Below, piece by piece: positions 1-10,000 of a stretch of DNA of 64,000 bases. The notes under the pieces are model-generated. The model did not search any database and was not told the DNA's origin. It was given only the letters and a program-made list of their open reading frames with translations. The stretch is taken from positions 125,530,470 through 125,594,469 of the forward strand of contig CM043962.1 in NCBI GenBank assembly GCA_014529385.2, given 5' to 3'. This DNA is from Adiantum capillus-veneris (taxonomy: Eukaryota > Streptophyta > Polypodiopsida > Polypodiales > Pteridaceae). Each line of letters opens with the position of its first letter. Position 1 is the stretch's first letter. A program made the translations under genes and the position numbers.

Positions 1-730
1 ATGGAGCCAGTTCCCCCTCCAAAAGGCTTTGTATTATGGTTTCTCCCATCAAGAGAGACATTGTACAATGCAATTCTTTGTGTTCCTTCAAGACTAGCTA
101 GTGCAATGAAGATGAAAGATTCATGCACTAAGAAAACACTTAGCAAACACAGCTTGAATTATCCCCGTTCTCACACCCAAGACCTCACACACCTTCGAAG
201 ATGGTGAGAGCTAGCAGGGTATGAGAGTAGATTGAGAGGAAGAAGGAGTATCTTACAAGAAAGATGTACATCTCCTCACATAATCACTCATATTAGCATA
301 GATTATCTTAGTAATTAGCTTGGTAGAGGAGATGAGCATGCATTGAAGCTTGGCTCTTGGTTGGATTTGCATCCACATGCCAAGAGTGTGTTGATGTAGG
401 CTTCTATCTCACAAGCTTGGAGTAGGTGATGAGCTCTCCATTAAAGCTTGGGAAGAGATAGTCTTCTCTTTCTTCACACATGAGATTGTGTGAGTGTGTG
501 TGTGATAATTCCTTGCAAAAATCAGCCCCCCTTCTCTCTTGGGCGAGCCCTCTTGCTAAATGCTCTTGCTCTCATCCCATTGGACCTCCCCAGGGCTAGC
601 CTATCACCATTAAGCAGCATAAGTGATAGCCTTTTGACATGTGTCCCCCTTTCCCCTTTTGTGAGAGCTTTAGGTTACTTAATAATTCAATTAAACTCTC
701 ATTGGACCCCTTTGCCTCGTGGCCAATAGG
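1..730. repeat. Dispersed repeat, copy A
   Basis: This stretch is similar along its whole length, in the same orientation, to 54990-55750. Shared landmarks in the same order are the opening GGAGCC.GT.CCCCCTCCAA, the TTTCTCCCAT.AAGAGAGAC block, the CACCTTCGAAG.TGG block, the TGGCTCTTGGTTGGATTTGCAT block, and a G/T-rich run followed by CATTGGA..CC boxes. No coding capacity is convincing. It includes two or three copies of an ATTGG...CCAAT motif that could pair with itself. The copies are clearly diverged, so this is an old interspersed family. It could be part of a long LTR, but no primer site or polypurine tract frames it. Confidence 0.75.
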
Positions 731-784
731 AATCAAGCAAGCCATTGGGCTCCTGAAGGCTCATTGGACCCCTTGGGAGACTGC

Positions 785-1293
785 TCAATAGTCATCTAGG
801 AGAATGAAAATGTAAACGTCAAAGCTTAGATCGTAGCGAATCAATGGCAAAATGAACGGATTGACTGAGGCATTGATAGCTGCTACTTGCCTAGGTTCAA
901 ACATACGACGGGAAACACGTTGAAATTATAACTTTGTGCCAACTATTACATGCACGTCCTGTCTAGCCAAAGGAATGAATGTACGATACAAGTCCTCTTG
1001 ATTCATTAACCTAGCTAAAACAAGATGAACACATGTACATCAAAAGAGACATTATAGTCTACAAGTGGGAGTATAATAGGATTTGGAGATTGTAGAATAT
1101 CTCTTAATGCTTCAGCACCAAAGAGGAATACAATACGTTGTTGAAAAAAGATTTCTGTATCAATGCGAACATTTATTCTAATCCCTTGCACCCAATGAAA
1201 CTGATGAAATTGAATTGCATGAGCAGGATTAGGAGGTGGTGGATTGTTAATGTAAACACAACTAGTTTTTGAAGACTTACCTTGTGTATGCTA
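785..1293 (-). pseudogene. Leader ORF of an LTR element, two decayed SFDV-type units
   Basis: Read on the minus strand just downstream of the primer site at 1307-1324. Unit A (1293 to 1015) is open, begins with a proline-rich stretch (NNPPPPNP) and ends SFDVHVFILF before a TAG. Unit B (about 1000 to 785) is in a shifted frame with one internal stop and ends SFDVYIFILLDDY. The units resemble each other (FFQ-R, ILPLV-Y/ILPLI-Y, SFDV) and the intact ORF at 40956-41198 in the Tat-type element, which ends SFDVHVFVLI. I do not recognise the family. Position between primer site and gag suggests an extra, element-encoded protein. It is decayed here by a frameshift and a stop. Confidence 0.6.
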
Positions 1294-1306
1294 ACACAAC
1301 CGCTCC

Positions 1307-1324
1307 TCCTCAGTGGGGGCACCA
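1307..1324 (-). other. Putative primer binding site of minus-strand LTR element
   Basis: On the minus strand this reads TGGTGCCCCCACTGAGGA. Near-identical motifs lie directly after the 5' LTRs at 7694-7710 and 40259-40275. It starts with TGG, as expected for pairing with a tRNA 3' CCA end. I could not assign the tRNA. Confidence 0.6.
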
Positions 1325-2600
1325 ATTTGAGGCGGTGTGGGGCGGGCAACAAGAAGAGCGGCCTCTAAACACCCTTCGAGGCTCCCGTGTTGCTCAATTG
1401 GGGATGGGGCAAGCACAATCAGAGACAACAACAACCCACAGCCAGAAACCAAACAAGAAAAGGGGCACCACCTAGTTGTAGATGCGAACTAGGACGCACG
1501 TGATATCTCCTTGTACTCAAACGCACAAAGAGAGGGGAATGCAAGATAGCCACACACACCAAACACAAACATTCACCACGCCAGAGAGAGGTAAAGAGCA
1601 CAAATCAACTTGAGCAACTCAGTCTTAGCCTTAAAGACTAGATGCACACAAAGCTTGATGAGAAATAGAGAGACAACACAAAACTTGACCTTGTTGCCAA
1701 TACACAAATTGTCTTAGGGTCACGGGAGCCCTCTCACCGAGCACCCTCTTACAATTTACCTTTTAGGCAAACAATTCAACAAGCCCTCAAACCGCCAAGC
1801 ATGAAATGGCACAACAAACTTCAAGGACAATATACCTTCAACCACCTGATGAGCCAACTTATCAAGTCAATTTGGAGAGAAGAGTCGTAGTTGCAACATA
1901 CAATTGCACCCAAAACTATGAATCTTATTTATGGACAAGAGTAGGCTACAAGTGTGATTGCAGAGTATAGTATCACTCCACTCCTCTAGATGGCATAACT
2001 AACTTCAAGCTTCTCCATGCACCTATGTGTAGTGATGGAATAGAGCACTCACAATGCACACACTCTACATAACTAGGCTTGAAGAGTGGTGTGTTATGTG
2101 TTGAGAATGGTGTGGTGTAGTGTGATCATGTGATAATTTACAAGGGAGAGAAGGGCTCTATTTATAGGTTTTAGAAGCCCCGATTAGGATTAGGCCTAAT
2201 CAAGTTTATTTGAAGAAATAAAAGATTGTGCATATTTTATTTTTTTAAATGAGGGTGGGTCTCTCTTGTCCTTTGAGTCACATGGATGTGGGCTCAAGGG
2301 AAGAGAATTATTGAGGATGAAAGGAGAGAGGGATTGAGTGAATAATTTGGGAGTGCCTACTCTAGTAGAGGGTGCATTTTACGATAAGGTTAGTGGTTAG
2401 TAGTTAGTAATTATCACTACAAAATATTTACAAAATCATTCGCCAAATGGTGAGATATATGATGAGAAAAGTTAGAGAAGGGATAAGCTTGTAAAGCAAG
2501 GTTGAAGCTTGGAGAAGTTGACATTCACCTCTTTACAGCACCGATAGAAGAAGCGGTCAGCATGGCGAAGTAGCGCGTGTCGATCAAGCTATGTTATCTT
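1325..2600 (-). mobile_element. Probable 5' LTR (minus strand), right boundary uncertain
   Basis: The sequence upstream, on the minus strand, of the primer site should be the 5' LTR. It ends with a CA-type terminus near 1328. It contains a good minus-strand TATA box (CTATAAATAG, plus-strand positions 2158-2167). No second LTR copy lies in the window, so the outer boundary near 2600 is a guess. No ORF of note. Confidence 0.4.
2158..2167 (-). promoter_or_regulatory. TATA box in minus-strand LTR
   Basis: CTATAAATAG on the minus strand, about 830 bp upstream of the primer site. This suits an LTR U3 promoter. Confidence 0.4.
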
Positions 2601-3880
2601 CAAACCTTGAAATATTCATGATAAAAGCATTTATTTGCAGAGGTTATCCTTGGATTTTTGCTGATTTTTTGAAGTTCTTTACAAAGCTGAAGAGAGTATG
2701 GTAATATGGACATATATGTAGAGAGAAAGGGAGACACATAGGCTGTAGAAATGGAGGATGAAGGCTATGGAGGTGTGAGAGATGTGGCAATGGTGAAGAG
2801 GGTGAATTAGGACATGGGAGTTGCAGGTTTGGGAGTGGGAAGGAGAGGGAGGAGTGTGTGTGAAAGAGGAAAATGATAAAGTGGAAGAGGGAGTGTGGCT
2901 GCATAGCATGGGCAAACTGGGGTCCACCAATAAAATCATAGCTCACAGCTCGTAGCTCAAAAAAATATGAAAAAATTTGAGTTGAAAGTTCAGCTCACGA
3001 GCTACAACTTTTGTTTGTATCACCTTTTTAAATTCGGGGAGCATGTGATCTTTAAAAATTCAGCAAAATCGACTGTTTTTTCCACTGCACAAAGTCCTTG
3101 TGAGGTCTTTCTTTGGATGATTCTTTTGAATACCTCCAAGAGTGAGCTCTCCATGGTGCATGCATGCATGCCACATACCCTTGGCCTTATTTGGTAGGTC
3201 TATAATTGAAGATATTGTTGAGATCATGATATAAGTGAATAGTACAACTAAGAAAATCAAATATTGAGGGGTCTAAAAATATGTACATGTCAAATATAAA
3301 TAGTATAGGTGGAAAAAATATAAAGGGGTCAAAATAAATCTCTCTCATTATAAGTCTACCATAAAAAGATGAATATTTTTTGTGGTCTAATTTATGAGAG
3401 TAATAGAGAATAGATGTAGGAAGGAAAAATGACAATAGTGAAAAAATATACACATAAATAAAACTAGTTTTTTTGGATTTTTGTTGGGATGGAGTTACAC
3501 CAAAAATAAGAGAAGCTTGCATGAAATTATTTTTATATGGAATAAAGAGTATGCAAAATGGTAAGAAAAAATATAGTAATTGTGAGTCAATGTACATAAC
3601 ATAAATAACACACCATAGGTAGAAATATTTAAATAAATATCAAAATAATTATGAAAAATCCTTTTGAAAAGTCCTATATACAATGAAATATTTACATACA
3701 AATGGGCCATAATATACTTATATTTTTTATTTTATTTTTATTTTTTTGGCTCAACTAGCCCAGTGACTAGCTAATTAAAGGTTTTTAAGAAGATATGGGA
3801 AAAGTCCCCTAACTCACACACACCTATATACAGTGAAATGGTAGGGATAGCCACAATGTTTGAGTGATTTGATAGGGTGA
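2600..3880. other. Non-genic AT-rich stretch
   Basis: Open frames here come from skewed base composition (a purine-rich plus strand at 2680-2890, AT-rich DNA at 3240-3740) and resemble nothing known. A short imperfect palindrome built on GAGCTC/GTAGCTC motifs lies at about 2940-3010. No gene or complete element is seen. Confidence 0.5.
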
Positions 3881-3884
3881 GGTA

Positions 3885-4050
3885 GCTTACTATGGCAATT
3901 ACAGAGAGCCGAAAAATGGCTATCACTACTTGGAATGAGAGAAAAGAATGAGACAAGAGAAATTCAAGCTATAGAAGCTTGACGGTTAGGAGAAAGGGAG
4001 AGTGTAATGAGAAGAATAAGATCAAGTTATGGCAAGCTTGATTAGGGTTT
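3885..4050 (+). repeat. Inverted repeat, left arm
   Basis: The reverse complement of this arm matches 4945-5085 closely. Shared blocks include the CATTACACTCTCCCTTTC, TAGCTTGAATTTC and TCTCTCATTCCAAGTAG segments in the same order. The arms are about 145-165 bp and about 0.9 kb apart. Similarity stops abruptly on both sides, so these are probably two insertions of one family in opposite orientation, or a foldback element. Confidence 0.75.
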
Positions 4051-4645
4051 TGGCCATGGCTTCTCTTGGAGGTCTGTGTGTGTGTAGGAGGTGTGTGCGA
4101 AAGAGGCTTAGCTATGGCTTTCTCATGTTTACTCTCAAGTTTGCACCTTGAAAAATGAAGGAGAGAAGTGTAAAATGAGAAGAGAAGCCCTCTTTTTATC
4201 AAGCTATAATTTGATGAAGTTTTCACTTCAAGGAGAACAATCACCAAGCCTAAAGAAATTGTAGACATGCGAGCCTACTTCGATGACTTAAAAAAGTGGA
4301 GAAGAATGAAAGAAAGATTATGTTTGAGGACATATGCACAAGGATTTCTCATGATTTTGGTAATCATTCATACTCCCTTGCACAAGCATTTCTCACTACA
4401 CGAGCATGTTCACTCTTATGAATTTTGCATTTTTACTCTTACACTACCATTTATTAAAGGGTTCTACTCTTGCATAATCAATCAAAGGAGTTTTAAGATT
4501 ATTTTTCTTAAGATTACAAGTTGATGCATTCTAAATGTTTGTGTTACTACTTATGGCCCATACTAAAGCAAAGTCATTGTAGAGAGCATATGCATTGCTC
4601 ATTTCAAGTTTGTCTACTTTCAAATTTGTGTTGCAATTACAAAAC

Positions 4646-4664
4646 GGGGGGGGGGGGGGGGGGG
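4646..4664 (+). repeat. Poly-G run (19 G)
   Basis: Uninterrupted G run within the spacer between the two inverted-repeat arms. Length is prone to sequencing error. Confidence 0.85.
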
Positions 4665-4944
4665 AGTAAGGGGATAGCTTCGTGGAAGTGACAATCGTGT
4701 TGTCTAAATATAAACCTCCCATCACTTCCATGGAAAATATCCCATGGATAACAAATGATGCAAAGAAAAAAAATAGGATTCATCCAAGACGGGGTTAACT
4801 GAAACTTACGTCAAGACAAAACCTTAACACTAGTTTGGTAACCTAATAGGACATGAAAGTTTCCTTTTAGGGATTTGAAAAAAATATCCAAAAACATAGT
4901 AGATCCACTCATTTTGAAAAATCCATTCATGAGCTTATAGTTCA

Positions 4945-5085
4945 AGCCAAAACCTTAATTAAGCTTGCCATAACTTTACGTTATTCTTCTCATTACACTC
5001 TCCCTTTCCTCTCTCCTAATCCTCAAGCTTACATAGCTTGAATTTCCCTTGTCTCATTTTTTTCTCTCATTCCAAGTAGCACAAT
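4945..5085 (-). repeat. Inverted repeat, right arm
   Basis: Reverse-complement partner of 3885-4050. It abuts the presumed LTR of the copia element that follows. Confidence 0.75.
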
Positions 5086-5313
5086 TGTTACACTCACGTG
5101 TCCCTCGGGTAGTTTTGATGTAAACCGTTTCCCTATACACTGACACTTTTTACTCTAGTGCTGGCTAGAAGTTTTTTCCCCGTGTAACCATATATACACA
5201 CTATACGCATGTGTGGTGGTATGTTGTACTTAGGGAGACTCGTATCTTTCTCTCATACTCACACTTGAACTCTTCATAACAAAGTGAGGGAGCTTCAAGC
5301 TATCAAGCTTCTT

Positions 5314-5314
<1 letters not shown>

Positions 5315-5370
<56 letters not shown>
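5315..5370 (+). repeat. (GT)28 microsatellite in copia LTR
   Basis: Pure GT dinucleotide run just upstream of the copia primer site, inside the presumed LTR. Confidence 0.95.
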
Positions 5371-5376
<6 letters not shown>

Positions 5377-5433
5377 ATCTACGGGTGTGTGTGCGCGTCT
5401 ATAGCTTCCCTAACTCCCTTCTTCACCCAAAAA

Positions 5434-5445
5434 TGGTATCAGAGC
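5434..5445 (+). other. Primer binding site, initiator-Met tRNA type
   Basis: TGGTATCAGAGC is the classic plant LTR-retrotransposon primer site complementary to the 3' end of initiator tRNA-Met. It fixes the plus orientation of the copia remnant and puts the LTR end at about 5428. Confidence 0.9.
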
Positions 5446-5720
5446 AGGCTCTTTAGCTCCCACAAGCATTCTCCTTCCTCCATACCTCATATTAGGTTTT
5501 GCAGGAGGTGCAGCCTCAGGACAGCTAGTCACCGTTTTGCTCACCACGGGTGCTTCGGGTGTCTCTTTTGCTCAACCTAGGACTCAAAACGAAGCTAAGA
5601 ATGAGTACTACACAAAGATATCATGAATCATCATTTTTGAACACATTAATGCTTTGTTTTAACAACATTTACATGTCTGCAAGTTTTGTCGGGAGTGCAT
5701 TTCTTGCCAATTTATTGTTC

Positions 5721-6864
5721 ATGGGTGCTATGGCAAGCAACAATGACTTGTTTGGCATGCTTCAAGCTGAGGATAAGCTTGATGGGACCAATTATTTGAT
5801 GTGGTCTTACATGATGAAACATGTGCTTGTTGCAAAGCAACTATGAAACATTGTGGCGGATGTAGACAAGAGACCTGGCAGTTCTACTTCTACTGTTACA
5901 AATGCAAGTAGCTCTTCAACAGTTGTTTCTTCATCTTTTCTACCTACACAGGATCAGCGTAGATGGTATGAAAGGATGCCCAAGCACATGCTTTGATGGC
6001 TCTTTCCATGAAGCATCATATTGTTCCGCACATTCGGTCTTGCACTTCATCCAGGCAAGCTTGGGATGTACTTGCTTCTTTGTATGCCGGGCGCAATGAA
6101 GCCCATGTGGCTTACTCGAGGAAGCAACTTGAGGAAATGCATATGGCTGAAGGTGAGTCCGTTGATGTGTGTGTTACAAAGATTAAGGATTTGAAAGAAC
6201 AATTAGCAAACATAGATGAGATTATCTCGGACAATTCTCTCATCTCCACTTTGCTTAAAGGGTTGGATTCTTTTCAAAGCTTTGCTACTACTCTTCGTTT
6301 GGTTGCAAAAGGAAATCCCAACATGTATACTTTTGATGAGGTTGTGTCACTTCTCTTACAAGAAGAGCAATCTAGAATGAAGAGAAGTGGTTTGATTGAG
6401 GGAACTCAAGCACTTGCTATCTCTCAAAGAGGTAAAAGCAAGTCCGGACCAGCTTTGGGCACATCAAAACCAAAGCCCCAAACTCCCTCTTCCACTAATT
6501 CTTCTAGTGATGGTGATTCACAAAAAAAGAAGAGATGCAAGTATTGTCGGAAGTCGGGACATACCATTGAGGAATGTAGAAAGCTTGCAAAGCGTAATGA
6601 TAAGAAGAAGCAATCGGGAATGTCTATCATTGAGAGCACGAGTAATGCAAAGGATGATGAAGCTAATCTTGCTCAAGATGTTTGGGCTTGTGTTGTTACA
6701 TGCACATATGATTCTTCATTACATTCTACATGTATGACAATGCGTGAGGCTAATCTTGATTGGTACTTTGATAGTGGTACTTCCAAGCACATAACATCAT
6801 GTAGGAAGTTTTTTGTGTCCTTGCAAGATGCACCAAAGGGGGGGCATGTTGTTTGCGCAAATAA
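5721..6864 (+). pseudogene. copia gag and start of protease, frameshifted
   Basis: Translation from 5721 gives a copia-type capsid start (DKLDGTNYLMWSYMMKH), then a stop at 5844-5846. The protein resumes in another frame from about 5970 and stays open to 6900: capsid helices (RQAWDVLASLYAGRNEAH), a lysine/serine-rich linker, zinc knuckle CKYCRKSGHTIEEC (CX2CX4HX4C) and the protease start WYFDSGTSKHIT with the D-S-G active site. The native sequence ends around VVCANN (6864). The last residues of the open frame are read from the next element. In an active element these proteins would package and mature the particle. The stop and frame change make this a relic. Confidence 0.85.
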
Positions 6865-7694
6865 TGTTGGTGCCCCTCTTAAGGATAAGTTCGCATGGTA
6901 ACTTGGGCCTCAAGCCAGCCGGATATATCAAGGATGCTTTCACATACAGACATGCAGTCGAAAATAGAAGAGGGTCGACGAAAATAGAGGGGGCTTGTGC
7001 CCACGCCCAATAAGGGGTAAAACAAATTTGCACTTAAGGCTTCTTGATCTTGGGCAAGAGGAGGGCTTCTCTGGGGAAGAAGATACAGGTCGAGAGGGGG
7101 CTCAACGAGGAGCTGCCGAGTAGGAGAGAGCCGAAGAAGAAAGTGGACTTCTCAAGGCAGGAGGGAAGCTTCCTTGGAGAGGGTTTGGGGAGGCTCTTGG
7201 GTCGTCCTTGGGAGAGCTCAATGAGGAGCTTAGGGCGTCATCAAGGAGTTCTTGCCTATCGCTCTCAGCGAGGAGAGCCGCGCAGCGATAGAGCTTGTGA
7301 TTGCTGAGATTTGTGTTGCTTGAGGTTGTCATGCCAAGCCGGGTGTAGTCGAGGTCTTATGGATGTTTGTAGGTGGTTTTTTGGTCGCAATTGAAGCAAA
7401 GCATACCAGTGTTTGGTGTTCTTTCTTCCCCTTTCCCCCCTTCTTCTCTTTTCTTTGTTCCAACTGTGTGGCGGTGGTGATTGAGATGTGTGTGCCTCCC
7501 CGGGCCTCTGTGTGTGTGAGAGAGAAAGAGAGCAGCATGTGCTGCGGCATGATCGTAAACGGGAAAAACTGGTGTGGATTGCTATCGATTATGTGAGTTC
7601 CAAAGGTGAACTCTAGTGGATTGGGGTGTACTGTTTATCTTGGGCTATTTACTTGGGTTTCGGGTGTGTTCCCCTTTCCCCCTATCCATCTTCA
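6865..7694 (+). mobile_element. 5' LTR (truncated) of the gag-only element
   Basis: It matches 11155-11852 followed by 16752-16888 in order. Shared blocks include TGCCCCTCT, CATGGTAACTTGGGCCTCAA, GGGGGCTTGTGCCCACGCCC, the CTTCTTGATCTTGGGCAAGA block, GCCTCCCCGGGCCTCTGTGT and TAAACGGGAAAAA. It contains the unoccupied GTAAA site at 7555-7559 that the chromovirus hit in the other LTR. It ends ...CTTCA immediately before the primer site. Confidence 0.8.
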
Positions 7695-7710
7695 GGTGCC
7701 CCCATTGAGG
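7694..7710 (+). other. Primer binding site of the gag-only element
   Basis: AGGTGCCCCCATTGAGG follows the LTR end directly. It differs from the motif after the Tat-type 5' LTR (40259-40275) at only a few bases. Confidence 0.65.
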
Positions 7711-7837
7711 ATCGATGATTCTCCAATTTGAAGTTTAATGCAGTGTTTGGAAGCCGCCAAGCGGTTGGCTGATGGTCGAAATATTTGGTGGTCGGATTTG
7801 AAGCTAATAGAGATGATGGAGCCGTGTTGGCCCCAGA

Positions 7838-9163
7838 TTTACAGGTGTTGAAGGCCCTGAAGATTGGTTAGCAAATTTTGAATTGTGGATGTTATCGATG
7901 CATATGTTTACAAATGCGGAGAAGTTGCAGATGGTGTCGCTGCTACTGATGCACGGACGAGCAAAGGTTTGGTTCAACATTTTGAAGGATGATTATCAAA
8001 GTTCATGGCAAGAATTGCAGAGTTAGTTTCTGGAGTGGTTTTGAGAAGTGATCACCCCGGCAGAGGTTGGTGCAAGATTGAAGGTGGTGTGCCACGATGC
8101 AAGTAAATATATTTTTGTTTTCCTTAAGCAATTTGAAGCATGTTGGAGGCAGTTAGAGATTGTCATTGGAGTGAAAGGCAATCAGTTTTTGAAGCTATCA
8201 AAGATTCTTGAGTGCTTGCATCATCCGAGGATCAGAGATAAGGTGGAAGATGGTGCTGATACCTATGAAGACATGGTATATCTAGCCAAGATGAAGAGCA
8301 GAAAGGTGAAGCAAAAGCTGGAGCTAGGTTTGTTGAAGCCTGCATATTATGTGCTCATTGCAAAGCTAGAAAAATATTCTATGGTTCAACCAAAGGCAGT
8401 GCCGGTTGTACGAAATGCAAAGCATGCTGAGGTAAGGCCAACAATTGATTATGTTCCTTGGAGATGTCTAGTTTATGATGTGCATGTGCCAATGATGGGT
8501 GAGCTTATCAAAGAGGATAAGCCCCTTGTTGAAGTGAGCCATTGTGCCAAAGAGGTAGCAGAGGTTAGGCTTCCAGAGCAGATTGAAGAGGTAAATCCCA
8601 TTTGTGTAGAAAGTTTGCATGATAAGGTAACAGGGTGCAACTCAGTTGCAGAGGCCAACAAAGATGAAGAAAGTGAGCAAAGCCTAGATGATGGTCAAGC
8701 TTTTGTGGAGGAGCAAGCGGTTGAAGATGCTGATACTGAATCACTGTATGATGTTGATGAAGATGGAGAGGCCAGTTCCAATTTTTGGGAGACAAGCGAG
8801 GAAGATGGACCGGATGCGCCCACATCCTATAACGAGGAGACCGAGTCTGATGAGCCGGTGATGGTAAAGGTGCCTTCTTGTTTAGCTGATGATGTGGTGA
8901 TAGCCAGTGTGGAAGAAGAACACGTTGAAGTGCCCAAGCAAATGAGAGAGGATGTGCCATCAAAGGGAGCATGCAGTGCTCTATTGGCGGCCATGCTGGT
9001 GAAGGTAGCAGTGGAAATTGCTACGGCAGTGCAATTGGTTCAAAGCTTTGCAAAAGAGGGTAAATCTAGGTCTATGGATAGCCAAGCTGGCCTACCGAGT
9101 CAACAAGGAGATGGTGTTGAAGCAGAAACAGAAGGGGTTGGGCTTTTGAAGCTCATGATGTGA
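7838..9163 (+). pseudogene. gag-like polyprotein of the gag-only element
   Basis: One frame runs from about 7838, crosses in-frame stops near 8022 and 8042, and is then open for 371 codons from 8048. The upstream part (GVEGPEDWLANFELWM, then GRAKVWFNILKDD) has the layout of a Ty3/gypsy capsid N-terminus and parallels the gag at 41301 (fold-start, then ARVWSKAFEEE). The C-terminal 200 residues are very acidic (Glu/Asp runs) with no zinc knuckle. The protein ends in a hydrophobic stretch. I infer a retrotransposon capsid derivative; the acidic tail is unassigned. The two stops mean that only the C-terminal ORF is intact. Confidence 0.6.
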
Positions 9164-9297
9164 CTCGATGTTGACCAAAGAGAAGAGTAAATGGAGGTTC
9201 CTTGGATTGCAAAGGTGATGCTATGGACACATGTTTTTTGGATTAGGTATGCCTTGAAAATGTAGATGATTGAAGCTTTGATGATGCCGAGGATGCC

Positions 9298-9837
9298 ATG
9301 GATGAAGAGATGCAAGTGCTTGTGGATAAAGCTTTGACCAAAGGACAGGTGATGCGAGGGTTAGTCCCTCTACAGGTGGAGAGTCCAGTGCAACTAGCAT
9401 GTTCTATGGAAAAGGAAAGAGATGTCAAGAGTGAGTTCAAGTTGTCAAAAGAGGTATGCAATACATGGTTGAAATGTATGCTTGTAAGTGCATCAGTGAG
9501 GTATGTTATCTACCAGATATGGAGGTCCATTGAGAGGAAATCTAGTTTACATGGTTGGGAGGGAGGGTCAGAATTGTTGGTTGATGCATATGATGTGATT
9601 GCAGGGCCAGATGCATTGGTTGGTTCTGAAAATATGCTTACAGGGCCAGGTGTGTTTATGAGGCAAGTAAATGTGCGAAGAGATGCTAAAGTGATTTGGG
9701 CATATTCTGTGCATGGATGGTTGCAGACATGGGTGAAGCACTATTGGAGGATGCTGCAGATGGATGGAGGAAATTGTTCCAAGGTTTTTTATCCAAGCGG
9801 AATCCATGTGATGCAGGGGGTGGGGCAACCCACTTGA
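9298..9837 (+). CDS. Hypothetical ORF in the gag-only element (179 aa)
   Basis: The ORF starts at an ATG 135 bp after the gag stop and is open for 179 codons. It has a moderately hydrophobic centre (CMLVSASVRYVIYQIW) and several Trp/Tyr residues, and no motif I recognise. It may be the eroded continuation of gag-pol or a chance frame. It ends about 140 bp before the polypurine tract. Whether it is expressed cannot be judged from the sequence. Confidence 0.3.
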   Translation: MDEEMQVLVDKALTKGQVMRGLVPLQVESPVQLACSMEKERDVKSEFKLSKEVCNTWLKCMLVSASVRYVIYQIWRSIERKSSLHGWEGGSELLVDAYDVIAGPDALVGSENMLTGPGVFMRQVNVRRDAKVIWAYSVHGWLQTWVKHYWRMLQMDGGNCSKVFYPSGIHVMQGVGQPT

Positions 9838-9979
9838 GATTTGGCAGTAGTAGGCAGGAGTAGGGCCTTGTACATGTGGTAGTTTTTTGTGGTTTGCTCA
9901 CAATTTTGGATAGTGTTTGCCAGTTTTTGCAGTTGGTAAAAGAATAAAGCAGTTTTTTGGTTGAACATGAATGTTCAAC

Positions 9980-9995
9980 AAGGGGGTTGGGCAAT
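9980..9995 (+). other. Probable polypurine tract of the gag-only element
   Basis: AAGGGGGTTGGGCAATGATGG resembles the sequence just before the Tat-type 3' LTR (GGGGATGGGCAAATTA before 46687). The following bases (TGTAGCC..., then CATACA...ATGCATGG) also parallel the start of the Tat LTR. Confidence 0.5.
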
Positions 9996-10000
9996 GATGG

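Larger units (their letters stand above)
5090..6864 (+). mobile_element. Ty1/copia retrotransposon, 5' part only
   Basis: An LTR end (left border uncertain; TATATA near 5190; (GT)n at 5315-5370), an iMet primer site (5434-5445), gag with a zinc knuckle and the start of the copia protease are present in order. Coding similarity stops near 6864, where the truncated LTR of the next element begins. Integrase, reverse transcriptase, RNase H and 3' LTR are absent to the right, so this is a 5'-end remnant. Confidence 0.8.

Noticed and set aside
3187-3597. 136-codon minus-strand frame
   Set aside because: AT-rich, Phe/Ile/Tyr-biased composition and no family resemblance.
8565-8972. 135-codon minus-strand frame
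   Set aside because: Opposite the acidic gag-like ORF; composition mirrors its Glu/Asp codons.
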